22,756 bases of DNA from Coemansia sp. RSA 1804 (Eukaryota > Kickxellomycota > Kickxellomycetes > Kickxellales > Kickxellaceae): positions 1 through 22,756 of the forward strand of contig JANBTH010000268.1 in NCBI GenBank assembly GCA_027578815.1, given 5' to 3'. The notes beneath the pieces are model-generated. The model searched no databases, was not told the DNA's origin, and saw nothing but the letters and a program-made list of their open reading frames with translations. This document shows, piece by piece, positions 7,787 to 17,257 of this stretch (positions are counted from its first letter, which is position 1; each line of letters opens with the position of its first letter). Both the position numbers and the translations under genes were made by a program.

Positions 7787-8354
7787 TGCTCTAATGAAAA
7801 AAAACAGCAAAAGAGAAATTGGATATCTTGTTAATAAGTTTTTGAGTCTCTCTACAGACTGCTTCAATGAATAAGACGATGTGATACTTTTTATAAAGTA
7901 CAATCAACATTCAACGTGTTTAGTGATGTCCGCCATTGAGTGCGTATCTAGTAAACCAAAACGTTGGGGGGGAGTCATATAAGTCGAATGTGCGTCATAT
8001 GCTTTTATTTATATTGGCTTCATATGCCTACAGGTATAAAAATAAACTTATTTGACATCATTTGCAAGCAAACTAGTATCATACCTGGACATTGGCTCCA
8101 CTCTTATTTTCTTTGGGGGCTGTGCGGAATAATAAGCTTTAGACACAGCTTGATGGGAGTGGAGGTAACAGCTCTTACAGGGACTAGTCATTTGAATATA
8201 TAATGCGTATTCTCTTCTTCTCCAACACAAGCCATTATTACAGCTGCTTGCATACTCCCTTTTAACACTGCATCTAAATTACATTTACTTTTTGCATATC
8301 ACTATCACAGGCAAAAGAAAAGCGTAAGAAGAAATTTAAAAGTTGTAACTTGTA
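7787..8354. other. AT-rich stretch without a convincing gene
   Basis: Overlapping short frames run on both strands, and none has a clear domain. The most protein-like is a 47-codon minus-strand frame (8048-8191) that starts MTSPCKSCYLHSH. A plus-strand TATATAA at about 8198-8204 may serve the downstream 93-aa frame, and a C/T-rich stretch follows it. A G7 run lies at about 7967. Confidence 0.3.
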
Positions 8355-8636
8355 ATGGCAAATAATTCAGACAGCGGTTGTGAGCTGTGCTCCGAGAAAT
8401 ACACTTATCTATCTAACCCCGGGTCAACAAGAACTCAAAACAATGTTAGATTTGCAAAGTGTTCTAGCCACAGGGGTACACAGCCCTCTTTAGAAGAAAT
8501 TGGAAAATTAATTGATGAACGAACGGCGGAAGTAACATTACAAACAAGATCGGTACGAAACCCATTAAGTACTGCCAGGTCTTTGAAAACAAAAGACCCT
8601 AATTCAAATTCCCTTTTAAGCCGTTTATCTTTTTAG
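8355..8636 (+). CDS. Small hypothetical protein, 93 aa
   Basis: I do not recognise this product. It starts MANNSDSGCELCSEKY (a CxxC at residues 9-12), has a helix-prone middle (PSLEEIGKLIDERTAEVTLQ), and ends in a Ser/Leu-rich tail (NSLLSRLSF). There is no signal peptide or membrane segment. An ATATATAA element about 150 bp upstream and a C/T-rich leader are consistent with a promoter, and the frame stays open for 93 codons in AT-rich sequence. No clear AATAAA follows the stop. It may be a lineage-specific gene or a chance frame. Confidence 0.35.
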   Translation: MANNSDSGCELCSEKYTYLSNPGSTRTQNNVRFAKCSSHRGTQPSLEEIGKLIDERTAEVTLQTRSVRNPLSTARSLKTKDPNSNSLLSRLSF

Positions 8637-9289
8637 TATCCCATAGCTTGTCAGACATTAGAATTAGATAGACGTGGATACACAATCAACAAGCTGTTTA
8701 TTTTTACTATATTAGCATATAATTAGACAAAACAGTTGTATAGTTTTATTGCTTTTATAAATATGCCAACGTAAAGTGACACAAGTAAAAAGCCAGTGTG
8801 TGCTGAACAAAGAGTAGCAATTATAAAATTATCCTGCGCTTCAGCATTTCAAGGTCTGAATGACATGGCTGTCTAATACACACCCACGCTGAGGGTTAAT
8901 TTAGCATAGCAATTAATTAATTATATTTAAAGCTTCAAAACATGTTATATCATGTCCCCAAATAGTAGTTTTTTGCAAACTACATCTATACATTTTTAGC
9001 ACTGTCAACAGAAACAGGAAACAGATGGCTTTGTGCACTAATAATCTTTTTTACACAACAATTAGGATTTGCTTAATGACTTTCACTCTATCTGAAGGGT
9101 GTGAACATTTCCACTTTTATATCTGTTTCCATATAGTTTTTAATTAGTTTTTAACTTCATAAGCGCTCCTTTCATCTTTTCAATAATGTGCTGGTCTCTT
9201 CTCTCCAAATTTATTTTTTACTATAAGAATTTACAGCACATTATCTACTATCTTCAGTTTTAAGGATGTTTACCATTTGAGCGCATCTG
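8637..9289. other. AT-rich intergenic stretch and ABC transporter leader
   Basis: I see no gene in these 650 bases; stops are frequent in all frames. Near its right end a four-codon upstream frame (ATG 9266, TGA 9278-9280) lies in the same frame as the transporter and ends nine bases before its ATG. It could damp translation of the transporter. Confidence 0.4.
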
Positions 9290-12200
9290 ATGCAAATAAA
9301 CGCACCAGACAAAAGACTTGTTAGTCCTATTGCTAATTGTGCACTTGTCTTCTGTGCATTTTACATTGCTTTTAGAAACAAAAAGGCAGCTATTAATACT
9401 ACCAGTGTTGTAGCCCAGTGCTGCAATATGCTTCTATGTGTTCTTGCTTTTGAGAACTGCACCACTTGGTTGGACTATTTAGAACTGACAGCAGTTATGA
9501 CTATGCCGCTTTTTACCCTTTCCTCCTCAGGATACCTCTTTTACCAGGCTGTCAATTTTGCCAACTTTTACCAAGTTCTAAAAGTAATGGACTCTAAAAG
9601 TCCTAATCATGTTGTTTGCATTTGCTTGCATGCCTATCTGTCATTGTCCCATCTGGATTCATATACAAACACTGTCTTACATACCATAAAAAACCTGCTA
9701 ATGTACACAAAGGAACGTCAACTGCTGAAATTGTCATGGACTCGCAACATTGTAAAAAGTGACCTTGGAGAGTTACCAAAACACATGCGTCTTGGTACAC
9801 TTGCAAAAGAATTCAAGTATGATATAAACGAGTCAATGTTCCTGATTCGTGCCATTGTTAGAATGGTTTGGAGACCCATGATTCCCTTTTACATACTTGG
9901 ATCTCTTTTTGCAATATTCGAGTCACTAGACTTTCTAAGAAACAGAGACATTCTAAACATGCTGGATTCTAATGCGTTCAGCTGGAACAAACTCTATAAA
10001 ACCATAGTAATGGGATTTGTTATGGATATCATGGCATCGCAAATGTGGCGTGTGGAATCTTATATAAGAAAAGAAACAGACAGAGTTAGTCGAGCCCTAG
10101 AGTTTGAGCTGTTTCGTCTTCCATTAACCAGCATGAAACACTTTAGGCAAGATAAATATAATATGCCAGGTATGCAAGTTAGCTCAATAATGCACAATAT
10201 AGCTTGCACACAAGAAATGATAACCATATTGCCAAAGGCTGTTACTCAAATTGCATTACTTTACATGCAAGTTGGTTGGTTTATGTTTACACCAGTGGTG
10301 GTTAAAATAACGTTATTGGCTATTTCAAAAATGTTAACACTAGTATTTGGCCCATCATATGCATATTCTAGCTATAGCTACTTTGATGACCACTACTTTG
10401 ATACTGATGAAATATACCACAACATCAGATCAATTAAAATGTTTGGCTGGGAGCGCACGTATCTTGATCCCAAATTAAAAATAAATAATGCTCCTGGTGC
10501 TGCAGAAGATAAATTTCCATGGTTTTCACCGATTGCAAAAGGAGCATGGTTTATTTACGAATTAGCGCAAGATGTATCCTATGAGCTTTCTACTTGTTTA
10601 TGCATATATTTGTATTGCAGATATGATAAAAGCGGATCTACTTTTTCAAATGCAGATGTTTATAATATTACCAACATTGCATCATCCGTGGAAATCACAT
10701 TCTGGCAAATATATAATTATTTTGATTCTATGAAATTCACGATTCAAAATATATACGAGGTGGAAAAATCCTTAAAAGGCAGACCCACTGATGCCTTGTC
10801 ACATAGCATGGATAATAATGTGGGACCGGTCATTAGAGTAGATGATGGTGAATTCAAATGGGATTCTGAAACATTGGCTGCAAAAAATGTGTCATTTACT
10901 GCAAACCCTGGAGATCTGGTTGCAGTTGTTGGCAAAACAGCTTCTGGAAAGTCGTCACTATTATATTCGCTATGCAGTGAAGTTGAAATGACCAATGGAA
11001 CAGGTCTAGTGAATGGGTCTGTTGCATATGTTGAGCAGTCTCCATGGATTATGAGCGGAACATTGAGAGACAATATTTTGTTTGGCAGAGAGTTTGACGA
11101 GGAGTACTACAATGAGGTTATCTATGCGTGTGCACTCGATACTGATATTAAGGGGTGGAAGGATCGTGATTTGACAGTGATTGGGGAAAGGGGAATAAAC
11201 ATTTCAGGTGGCCAAAAGACAAGACTGGCTCTGGCCCGTGCTCTATACTCCAAGGCTGATATATACATACTAGATGATCCACTTTCAGCCATCGATGCAC
11301 ATGTAAAACGGCATATTCTTGACCATGTTATAATGAGCACAGGTATGCTTAAAGCTAAAATCCGCATTGTGTCCTCAAATGACGACAAGATTATTCCTTA
11401 TTTCAACACAATACTTACAGTGCACGATTGTTGTGTGACCACATCCAGCCAGATAGCAAAGAAATATCAATCGTCGTCATCAAGCCCAATGCATAAAGAG
11501 TATATTCACAGTACGGATACTGCCAATGTTAATAATTCTAATCAAGTTTCAGATGCAGAAACCAATACTAAAACAGCTAAGCACAAGGTGTCAAGCAACA
11601 TTACGTATATTCTTAAGCTATGTGGGTTGCCCCTTTTAGCATCGCTTGCACTTCCTCATTTCTTTGATCCGATTAGAAACCATATTTTCCATGGGCTGGA
11701 ACTCAAAGCACTAAATGCTAATACAGAAAATATTGACATAAAAAATGGTAGCCCTGCCCTTAAACTGGTATATATTGAGATAGTCAAACGATTTGTTTCC
11801 ACTATCTCTTATTATATCACCAACAAAATAGAGACGCCCATATTCAATAATATGCATAGTAAGGTTAAGCCTTTATTTGGCAAAAGCCTTTTATATGCGC
11901 CATTGTCATTCTATGACAGCAAGCTCCGGCAGCAAATAGCGGCTGACAAGTTTGAAACAGATGATATATCATATAGCTTAAAATTAATTGTTGTTGATAT
12001 TACAAGCACCCTTCTAAGTTCAATTCTAGATGTGTACAAGGTTTGGGCATATAGACCACAGCTACTACTGGCTATTCCATTTTTGGCTACAATGGAGATG
12101 ACAAAAAACGTTTCAATGAGACCATTAGAAAGATCGCTTGACAAAATTCAATCTAACTCATATGTGGAAAATGGAAGAATTAACGATATAATTGCAGACG

Positions 12201-13519
12201 GTAAACACCTTATAAGAATATACGGTGTTGGAAAGCACTTTATAGAAAAGTATGTTGACAGTACTGATGAACAAATGAGTATTGAATTACCAACTTCCAA
12301 TTTGAGAGACCTTCAGTCTCTTATTAGTAGAAGTTCCAACGAGATTACAACAATGCTGTGCAAACTTTGTCTTGTATTTGTCAGTAGTTACAAACAAAAA
12401 AGATTAACTTCAGGTGATTATATTACATACAAACGCTTGGTTGGTGGTCTCACAAATAATATAGTGAGTTTAACAAATATTCCCAACAGTATTCAACGTT
12501 TGTCAGAACAAATCAGTCTGTTGAGAGAATACTCCGACGCAGAGCAGGAAACGCTATTTAATGACAAGTCATTAAATCCAGAGAATGTTTGGCCAACAAA
12601 AGGAAAAATTGAATTCAGAGATTTCAGTATGAAATATAGAGAGGATTTAGAGCATGCACTAAAAAACATTAACCTTACTATTAATCCCGGTGAAAAGATT
12701 GGAATTGTTGGCCGTACAGGTGCTGGAAAATCGTCTATAGCACGTGCAATTTTCCGCCTAATAAACAACGATCTTTGCACTGGATCGATTACTATTGATG
12801 GCTATGACACTAGCAAAATGGATCTTGGATATTTGCGTCCAAAGCTTGGAATAATACCGCAGGATCCAACGCTGTTCAATAGCTCCTTCAAGAAGAATTT
12901 TGACCCGCTTCAGGAATATACAATTGAAGATATGTGGGCTGGGGTTATCAAATGTGGAATAACAGAACTGGTACAGCCAAAAAGGAATCCAGAAGATAAA
13001 GCCACTAATGAAACATGGGAAGATCATCAAAACAGGAATATTCAAAAGGACATTGACAGGTGGGACAAGGAATATAAGGATGCAACGTGGAAGCACAAGC
13101 TGTTAATGCTGTTGATTTTAACAAAACCAAAGTTGATCAAAGATTACTATAGCTACATTGGAAAAGTTAAACATGGCCTTGATAAAACTGCGTATATGGA
13201 GTATGACTTTAGCAATGGCCAAAGGCAGCTCTTTAGTCTATGCCGCTTAGTCATACGTCAACACAAGCTGATTGTTCTAGATGAAGCAACGTCAAGTGTC
13301 GATTTGGATACTGACCAAGAAATGCATAACCTCATTCGCTCTGAATTCAAGGACTCTACCGTTTTGACTATTGCTCATCGACTGGAAACAATTATGAAAA
13401 GCGACCGAATAATCGTCATGGAAAAGGGTCAGATTGCAGAGATAGGGACTCCTGCAGAGCTATTGGAAGCAAAAGGCCTCTTTAGTGAGTTGGTAAAGGC
13501 CAACGACTTTGGAGAATAA
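9290..13519 (+). CDS. Divergent ABCC-type (MRP-like) full-length ABC transporter
   Basis: The 1409-aa intronless product has the ABCC order: N-terminal membrane segments, TMD1, NBD1, TMD2, NBD2. IRSIKMFGWE (TMD1) and PLSFYD (TMD2) are ABCC landmarks. NBD1 has Walker A GKTASGKSS (548-556), signature ISGGQ (638-642) and Walker B YILDDP (Asp662, with Asp663 at the catalytic place). Its H-loop is VSSND, so the usual His is absent. NBD2 has Walker A GRTGAGKSS (1141-1149), IIPQDPTLF, an altered signature FSNGQ (1307-1311), Walker B LIVLDEATS (Glu1332) and H-loop His1363. About 78 residues lie between ELVQ (1226-1229) and the signature, against about 20 in typical ABCC proteins, so an insert of about 55 charged, helical residues is present. 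Such proteins export conjugates or drugs, or load vacuoles; the substrate is unknown. Codon use is AT-rich, unlike the neighbours. An AATAAA (13570-13575) follows the stop. Confidence 0.9.
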   Translation: MQINAPDKRLVSPIANCALVFCAFYIAFRNKKAAINTTSVVAQCCNMLLCVLAFENCTTWLDYLELTAVMTMPLFTLSSSGYLFYQAVNFANFYQVLKVMDSKSPNHVVCICLHAYLSLSHLDSYTNTVLHTIKNLLMYTKERQLLKLSWTRNIVKSDLGELPKHMRLGTLAKEFKYDINESMFLIRAIVRMVWRPMIPFYILGSLFAIFESLDFLRNRDILNMLDSNAFSWNKLYKTIVMGFVMDIMASQMWRVESYIRKETDRVSRALEFELFRLPLTSMKHFRQDKYNMPGMQVSSIMHNIACTQEMITILPKAVTQIALLYMQVGWFMFTPVVVKITLLAISKMLTLVFGPSYAYSSYSYFDDHYFDTDEIYHNIRSIKMFGWERTYLDPKLKINNAPGAAEDKFPWFSPIAKGAWFIYELAQDVSYELSTCLCIYLYCRYDKSGSTFSNADVYNITNIASSVEITFWQIYNYFDSMKFTIQNIYEVEKSLKGRPTDALSHSMDNNVGPVIRVDDGEFKWDSETLAAKNVSFTANPGDLVAVVGKTASGKSSLLYSLCSEVEMTNGTGLVNGSVAYVEQSPWIMSGTLRDNILFGREFDEEYYNEVIYACALDTDIKGWKDRDLTVIGERGINISGGQKTRLALARALYSKADIYILDDPLSAIDAHVKRHILDHVIMSTGMLKAKIRIVSSNDDKIIPYFNTILTVHDCCVTTSSQIAKKYQSSSSSPMHKEYIHSTDTANVNNSNQVSDAETNTKTAKHKVSSNITYILKLCGLPLLASLALPHFFDPIRNHIFHGLELKALNANTENIDIKNGSPALKLVYIEIVKRFVSTISYYITNKIETPIFNNMHSKVKPLFGKSLLYAPLSFYDSKLRQQIAADKFETDDISYSLKLIVVDITSTLLSSILDVYKVWAYRPQLLLAIPFLATMEMTKNVSMRPLERSLDKIQSNSYVENGRINDIIADGKHLIRIYGVGKHFIEKYVDSTDEQMSIELPTSNLRDLQSLISRSSNEITTMLCKLCLVFVSSYKQKRLTSGDYITYKRLVGGLTNNIVSLTNIPNSIQRLSEQISLLREYSDAEQETLFNDKSLNPENVWPTKGKIEFRDFSMKYREDLEHALKNINLTINPGEKIGIVGRTGAGKSSIARAIFRLINNDLCTGSITIDGYDTSKMDLGYLRPKLGIIPQDPTLFNSSFKKNFDPLQEYTIEDMWAGVIKCGITELVQPKRNPEDKATNETWEDHQNRNIQKDIDRWDKEYKDATWKHKLLMLLILTKPKLIKDYYSYIGKVKHGLDKTAYMEYDFSNGQRQLFSLCRLVIRQHKLIVLDEATSSVDLDTDQEMHNLIRSEFKDSTVLTIAHRLETIMKSDRIIVMEKGQIAEIGTPAELLEAKGLFSELVKANDFGE

Positions 13520-13947
13520 TCATATGGTGTCACCAAAGGTTATCAGCGTCTTGGTCCTTATCACTAGTTAATAAAGGATGCGAGATGTCACATAATTCCA
13601 TGTTTTTCTAGCAAAATGAAACTTGTATCCACGCTGCTCACCGAGTGGGCCGGTGGTTTTATGAGCGGAAAATACATGTGTTAGAGTGACCAGTCTACAG
13701 TCCAAATATCAATTACATAAAGTACAATTGATTTACTATAAAACGGCGTCAGAGAAGAACACATGTCATGTGATCTATTAGTTTTTGTCACTCCCATACG
13801 TTTTTAAATAAATATTGTAAGCCGTTATTGTTTTGGTGGTTATGGCGTTTATGAGGCGCATTTGCCCAAAAAATAGTTCCATTGCGCTGTTCTACATGAA
13901 TTAATCTGTATCTGCTAATTGTTTGCTGTTCTAAAAACGCCACTAGA
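13520..13947. promoter_or_regulatory. ABC transporter 3' end and PRP28 promoter
   Basis: This 428-bp spacer holds the AATAAA for the transporter (13570-13575) and, on the plus strand, TATAAAA (13737-13743), about 205 bp before the PRP28 ATG. No further gene is visible. Confidence 0.45.
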
Positions 13948-16539
13948 ATGGAGTTTACTCTAGGAAGAAAGAAGCGGGAGGCGGCAGTTCGCGCCGTGCA
14001 GACCAGGGACGATATTGAAAGCGAAGACGAAAAGGCCGAATACGTGAATCCGTTTGGCAGGACCCACACCACCGCCACTAGCAGCAGCAGCAAAGCATCT
14101 ATATCAGCACCAGGGCACAGAGTACCAAAGGACAACAATGGCCGGAACAGCAGTAGCCTAACGAGCAATAATGCATCCAACACGTCACTGCCGTACGGTC
14201 GTGCAGCCCTCGATGGCAAGACCCCGAAGGAACCGCTGTCGGTGGAGGAGGCGCTCAGGATCAGGAAACAGCAGGCGGAGCCCGACCGACCGGTGTTTCT
14301 AAGCAAGCAGCAGAGGGCGCAGGCGGCGCTTGAGCGCAGGCAGCGTGAGGCCGATGCGATGAGAAGACGCCGCGAGGTAAAGGTGCAGGAGCTATCGGCG
14401 ACCACAACTGATGGCGGAAGGAATGAGGAACACGTGCGCGAGTCGGGCGAGCGGAGACCGAAGCAGAGCCGGAGAGACTCGCGCAGCCCCGCCAGACACC
14501 GGAGACAGTACCACGACCGTGACGAGCCGCGCGGATCGAGTCGTAGGGCTGGGCGGCATGCGCGGGACAGTGGGAGCGAGAGCGACGATGGTTATAAAAG
14601 AAAAAGTGGACGTGGCGGCGGTGGCGGTGATTTTTATCGGCCCTCTTCACGCCCGCACAACGACAGAGCTAGATCGCGGTCACCCCCTGCGACGCCGCAG
14701 AGACAGACAGCCGATGCAAAAGATGAAGAGGCGTTTGAGTATATCGGGAACCAGAGCACTGACGGAACAGGCGACCGTGTGCTCACTCACAAGGAGCGCG
14801 AGGCGATCCGCCGCCGCTATTTGGTCGGCGACCAGGCGTCATCGAGGAGCATGCGGAAGCAGGGCAGTCGCAAAGTGGTGTTTGACTGGGATGCCAGCGA
14901 GGACACGTCGCGCGATATCAGCGACCTGTACGAGAACAGGCACCATTTCCACCAGCTGTTTGGCCGTGGCCATGTTGCCGGCGTTGACGAGGCCGAGCAA
15001 GAGCGACTGAGGAAGGGGGGCTCGTCGAAAAAGAGCGCCTTACGCGGCAGTGCATCTTTCTCGGCTGCCGTGGAAGAAGGAATTGACGGGATTTCGCAGG
15101 AGGACAAGGAGCGGATGCAGCGGATTCGCGAGCGACGCAGACAGCGCGAGATCAAGACAAAGTGGGATGAACGGCACTGGAGCGAGAAACCCAAAAACGA
15201 GATGCGCGACCGCGACTGGCGGATCTTTAGGGAGGACTACAGTATCTCGTGCAAAGGCGGAAGTATCCCGCATCCGTACAGATCGTGGGACGAGAGCAAT
15301 ATTCCCGGCTCGATTCTGCGCGCGGTTGACGACGTTGGATACCGGGAGCCGACATCGATCCAGAGACAGGCGATTCCAATCGGCCTGCAGAACCGCGATC
15401 TGATTGGGATTGCCGAGACCGGAAGCGGGAAAACGGCGTCGTTTCTGATCCCCATGCTTGCTTTTATCATGACGCAGCCACGGCTGACCGAGCGCAACAT
15501 GGCGGACGGGCCATACGCGCTGATTCTGGCGCCAACACGCGAGCTGGCGCAGCAGATCGAGGCGGAGGCGCTCAAGTTTGCGCGCCGTCTCGGGTTTCAC
15601 TGCGTGTCGATAGTCGGCGGACACGATATCGAGAAGCAGGCGTTTGCGCTGCGCAACGGGGCGGAGATTGTCATTGCCACGCCTGGCCGTCTGCGCGACT
15701 GTCTTGACCGGCGAGTGCTTGTGCTCAACCAGTGCACGTATGTGGTGATGGACGAGGCCGACCGGATGATGGATATGGGCTTCGAGGACGATGTCAACTT
15801 CATTCTGTCGGCGCTTCCGGTTTCCAACAGAAAGCCCGACGACTACGAGGGCTCCTCTGCGGCTGGTGATGGGTTCAAGTTCCGCCAAACCACAATGTTC
15901 TCGGCCACCATGCCGCCGGCCGTCGAGCGCATTGCGCACAAGTTCCTGCGCAAGCCGGCCACGGTGACCATTGGCACGGCTGGCAAGGCCGTCGACACTG
16001 TTGAGCAGCGCGCCGAGTTCGTTGCCGGCGACGAGAAGCGCAAGCAGCGGCTGCTGGGCGTTCTGCGCAGCCACTCGGAGTCCCCGCCATTCATCGTCTT
16101 TGTCAACCAGAAGAAGAACGTCGATCTCCTCGGCGCCGAGCTGATGCGCACCAACTACGCGGTGGTTACGCTGCACGGAGGCAAGACGCAGGAGCAGCGC
16201 GAGCAGGCGCTGGCCAAGCTGCGCAGCGGCGACGCCGATATCCTGGTGGCCACCGATGTGGCCGGTCGCGGTATCGATGTCAAGGATGTGTCGCTGGTGG
16301 TCAACTACGATATGGCCAAGGACATCGAGAGCTACACGCACAGGATTGGCAGAACCGGGCGCGCTGGCAAGCGTGGCCTGGCAATCACCTTCTTGAATCC
16401 CATCGACGATCGCGATGTGCTCTACGACCTGCGCAAGATGATTGCTGCTTCGCCTGTGTCGCGGTGTCCGCCAGAGCTCGCCAACCACGCAGCCGCCCAG
16501 GCGCCCCCGTCGCTTGTCAAGGCTGCTGCTGCAAAATGA
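13948..16539 (+). CDS. PRP28: PRP28 (DDX23), DEAD-box helicase of the U5 snRNP
   Basis: The 863-aa protein is the spliceosomal ATPase that displaces U1 from the 5' splice site so that U6 can pair there. The N-terminal ~280 residues are charged and carry short RS-like stretches (RRDSRSPARHRR, RARSRSPPATP), as in metazoan DDX23. WSEKPKNEMRDRDWRIFRED (411-430) is a Prp28 hallmark before the helicase core. Motifs appear in order: Q motif GYREPTSIQRQAIP (464-477), I AETGSGKT (489-496), Ia PTRELAQ (529-535), Ib TPGR (578-581), II DEAD (602-605), III SAT (652-654), V ATDVAGRGID (768-777) and VI HRIGRTGRAGK (798-808). All key residues are intact. The start is the first ATG after the TATA element; no intron is needed. 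Other DEAD-box families lack the 411-430 segment, so the assignment is firm. Confidence 0.96.
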   Translation: MEFTLGRKKREAAVRAVQTRDDIESEDEKAEYVNPFGRTHTTATSSSSKASISAPGHRVPKDNNGRNSSSLTSNNASNTSLPYGRAALDGKTPKEPLSVEEALRIRKQQAEPDRPVFLSKQQRAQAALERRQREADAMRRRREVKVQELSATTTDGGRNEEHVRESGERRPKQSRRDSRSPARHRRQYHDRDEPRGSSRRAGRHARDSGSESDDGYKRKSGRGGGGGDFYRPSSRPHNDRARSRSPPATPQRQTADAKDEEAFEYIGNQSTDGTGDRVLTHKEREAIRRRYLVGDQASSRSMRKQGSRKVVFDWDASEDTSRDISDLYENRHHFHQLFGRGHVAGVDEAEQERLRKGGSSKKSALRGSASFSAAVEEGIDGISQEDKERMQRIRERRRQREIKTKWDERHWSEKPKNEMRDRDWRIFREDYSISCKGGSIPHPYRSWDESNIPGSILRAVDDVGYREPTSIQRQAIPIGLQNRDLIGIAETGSGKTASFLIPMLAFIMTQPRLTERNMADGPYALILAPTRELAQQIEAEALKFARRLGFHCVSIVGGHDIEKQAFALRNGAEIVIATPGRLRDCLDRRVLVLNQCTYVVMDEADRMMDMGFEDDVNFILSALPVSNRKPDDYEGSSAAGDGFKFRQTTMFSATMPPAVERIAHKFLRKPATVTIGTAGKAVDTVEQRAEFVAGDEKRKQRLLGVLRSHSESPPFIVFVNQKKNVDLLGAELMRTNYAVVTLHGGKTQEQREQALAKLRSGDADILVATDVAGRGIDVKDVSLVVNYDMAKDIESYTHRIGRTGRAGKRGLAITFLNPIDDRDVLYDLRKMIAASPVSRCPPELANHAAAQAPPSLVKAAAAK

Positions 16540-17257
16540 GTGAGTAAAAGGGCAGTCATGTGCTGGGTGGAGCGGAATGGAATGTCGTGCTTTTGCTCAA
16601 AAGTGAGAGGCTCCCAAACCGAGAGGCGGCTAACGATTAACCACAAAAAGAGCTCTTTTTTGTTTAACTATTTTTTGTTTCAGTTCAGGTGACTGACTGG
16701 ATACGCATGTCAATAACACGCGCTGGCCTTTTTTGTTTTTTTTTTCTTCTCTCGCTGCGGCTATGAAAGAAGGTCAAGCTTTGCTTTATGCCTTCCCTTT
16801 TTTCATGCTCTTTTACTCCGCATTTTTGAGTATTTTCGGGGAGGGGCTGTTTTTCCATTTTATTCTATTTTGTCATCGTCGGAAACAAACAACAGCAGTT
16901 ATTTCTCTGTTCCACTTTTATATTTATTTTTTATATTCTAAACTTTTCCCACTCCCAGCCTGTATGTTAACCATTTTCTTTCTGCTTTATTCTCTTGTAA
17001 CCTCATTTTTTCTCTTCTTCTCATTCATTCATGCTTGCAGTCTGGTCTGTTGTAAGGGGGATAGTGAGGACAACTTAAAAGGACAGAAAGTGGCACGAAT
17101 TTAGCTAAAGACTCTTTCAAACTCATTCTCTTTAGCTTCTTTTGAAAAAGAATTAGGTCTGAAAATACCTTCCTTTCTTCTTTTCTTTCGTTTTTTGTTT
17201 AGCCATATCTTTGTACTTTTTATATTTATCCCACAAATTCACAGCTTGCATTTCTAA
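16540..17257 (+). promoter_or_regulatory. Pyrimidine-rich spacer and ATG1 leader
   Basis: These 718 bases contain many T- and C/T-rich runs on the plus strand (for example 16725-16750, 16960-17030, 17170-17205). TTGCAG at 17035-17040, after a long pyrimidine tract, resembles a 3' splice site and could end an intron in the ATG1 5' leader, but I cannot fix a donor. An open frame here starts with TTG inside a T run and looks like a product of base composition. No gene is called. Confidence 0.4.

Noticed and set aside
15040..16488. 482-codon minus-strand frame opposite the PRP28 helicase core
   Set aside because: The plus strand has every DEAD-box motif; the reverse frame is a product of GC-rich third positions.
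16733..17104. 123-codon Phe/Leu-rich plus-strand frame before ATG1
   Set aside because: It starts with TTG inside a T run, and its membrane-like look comes from the pyrimidine-rich leader.
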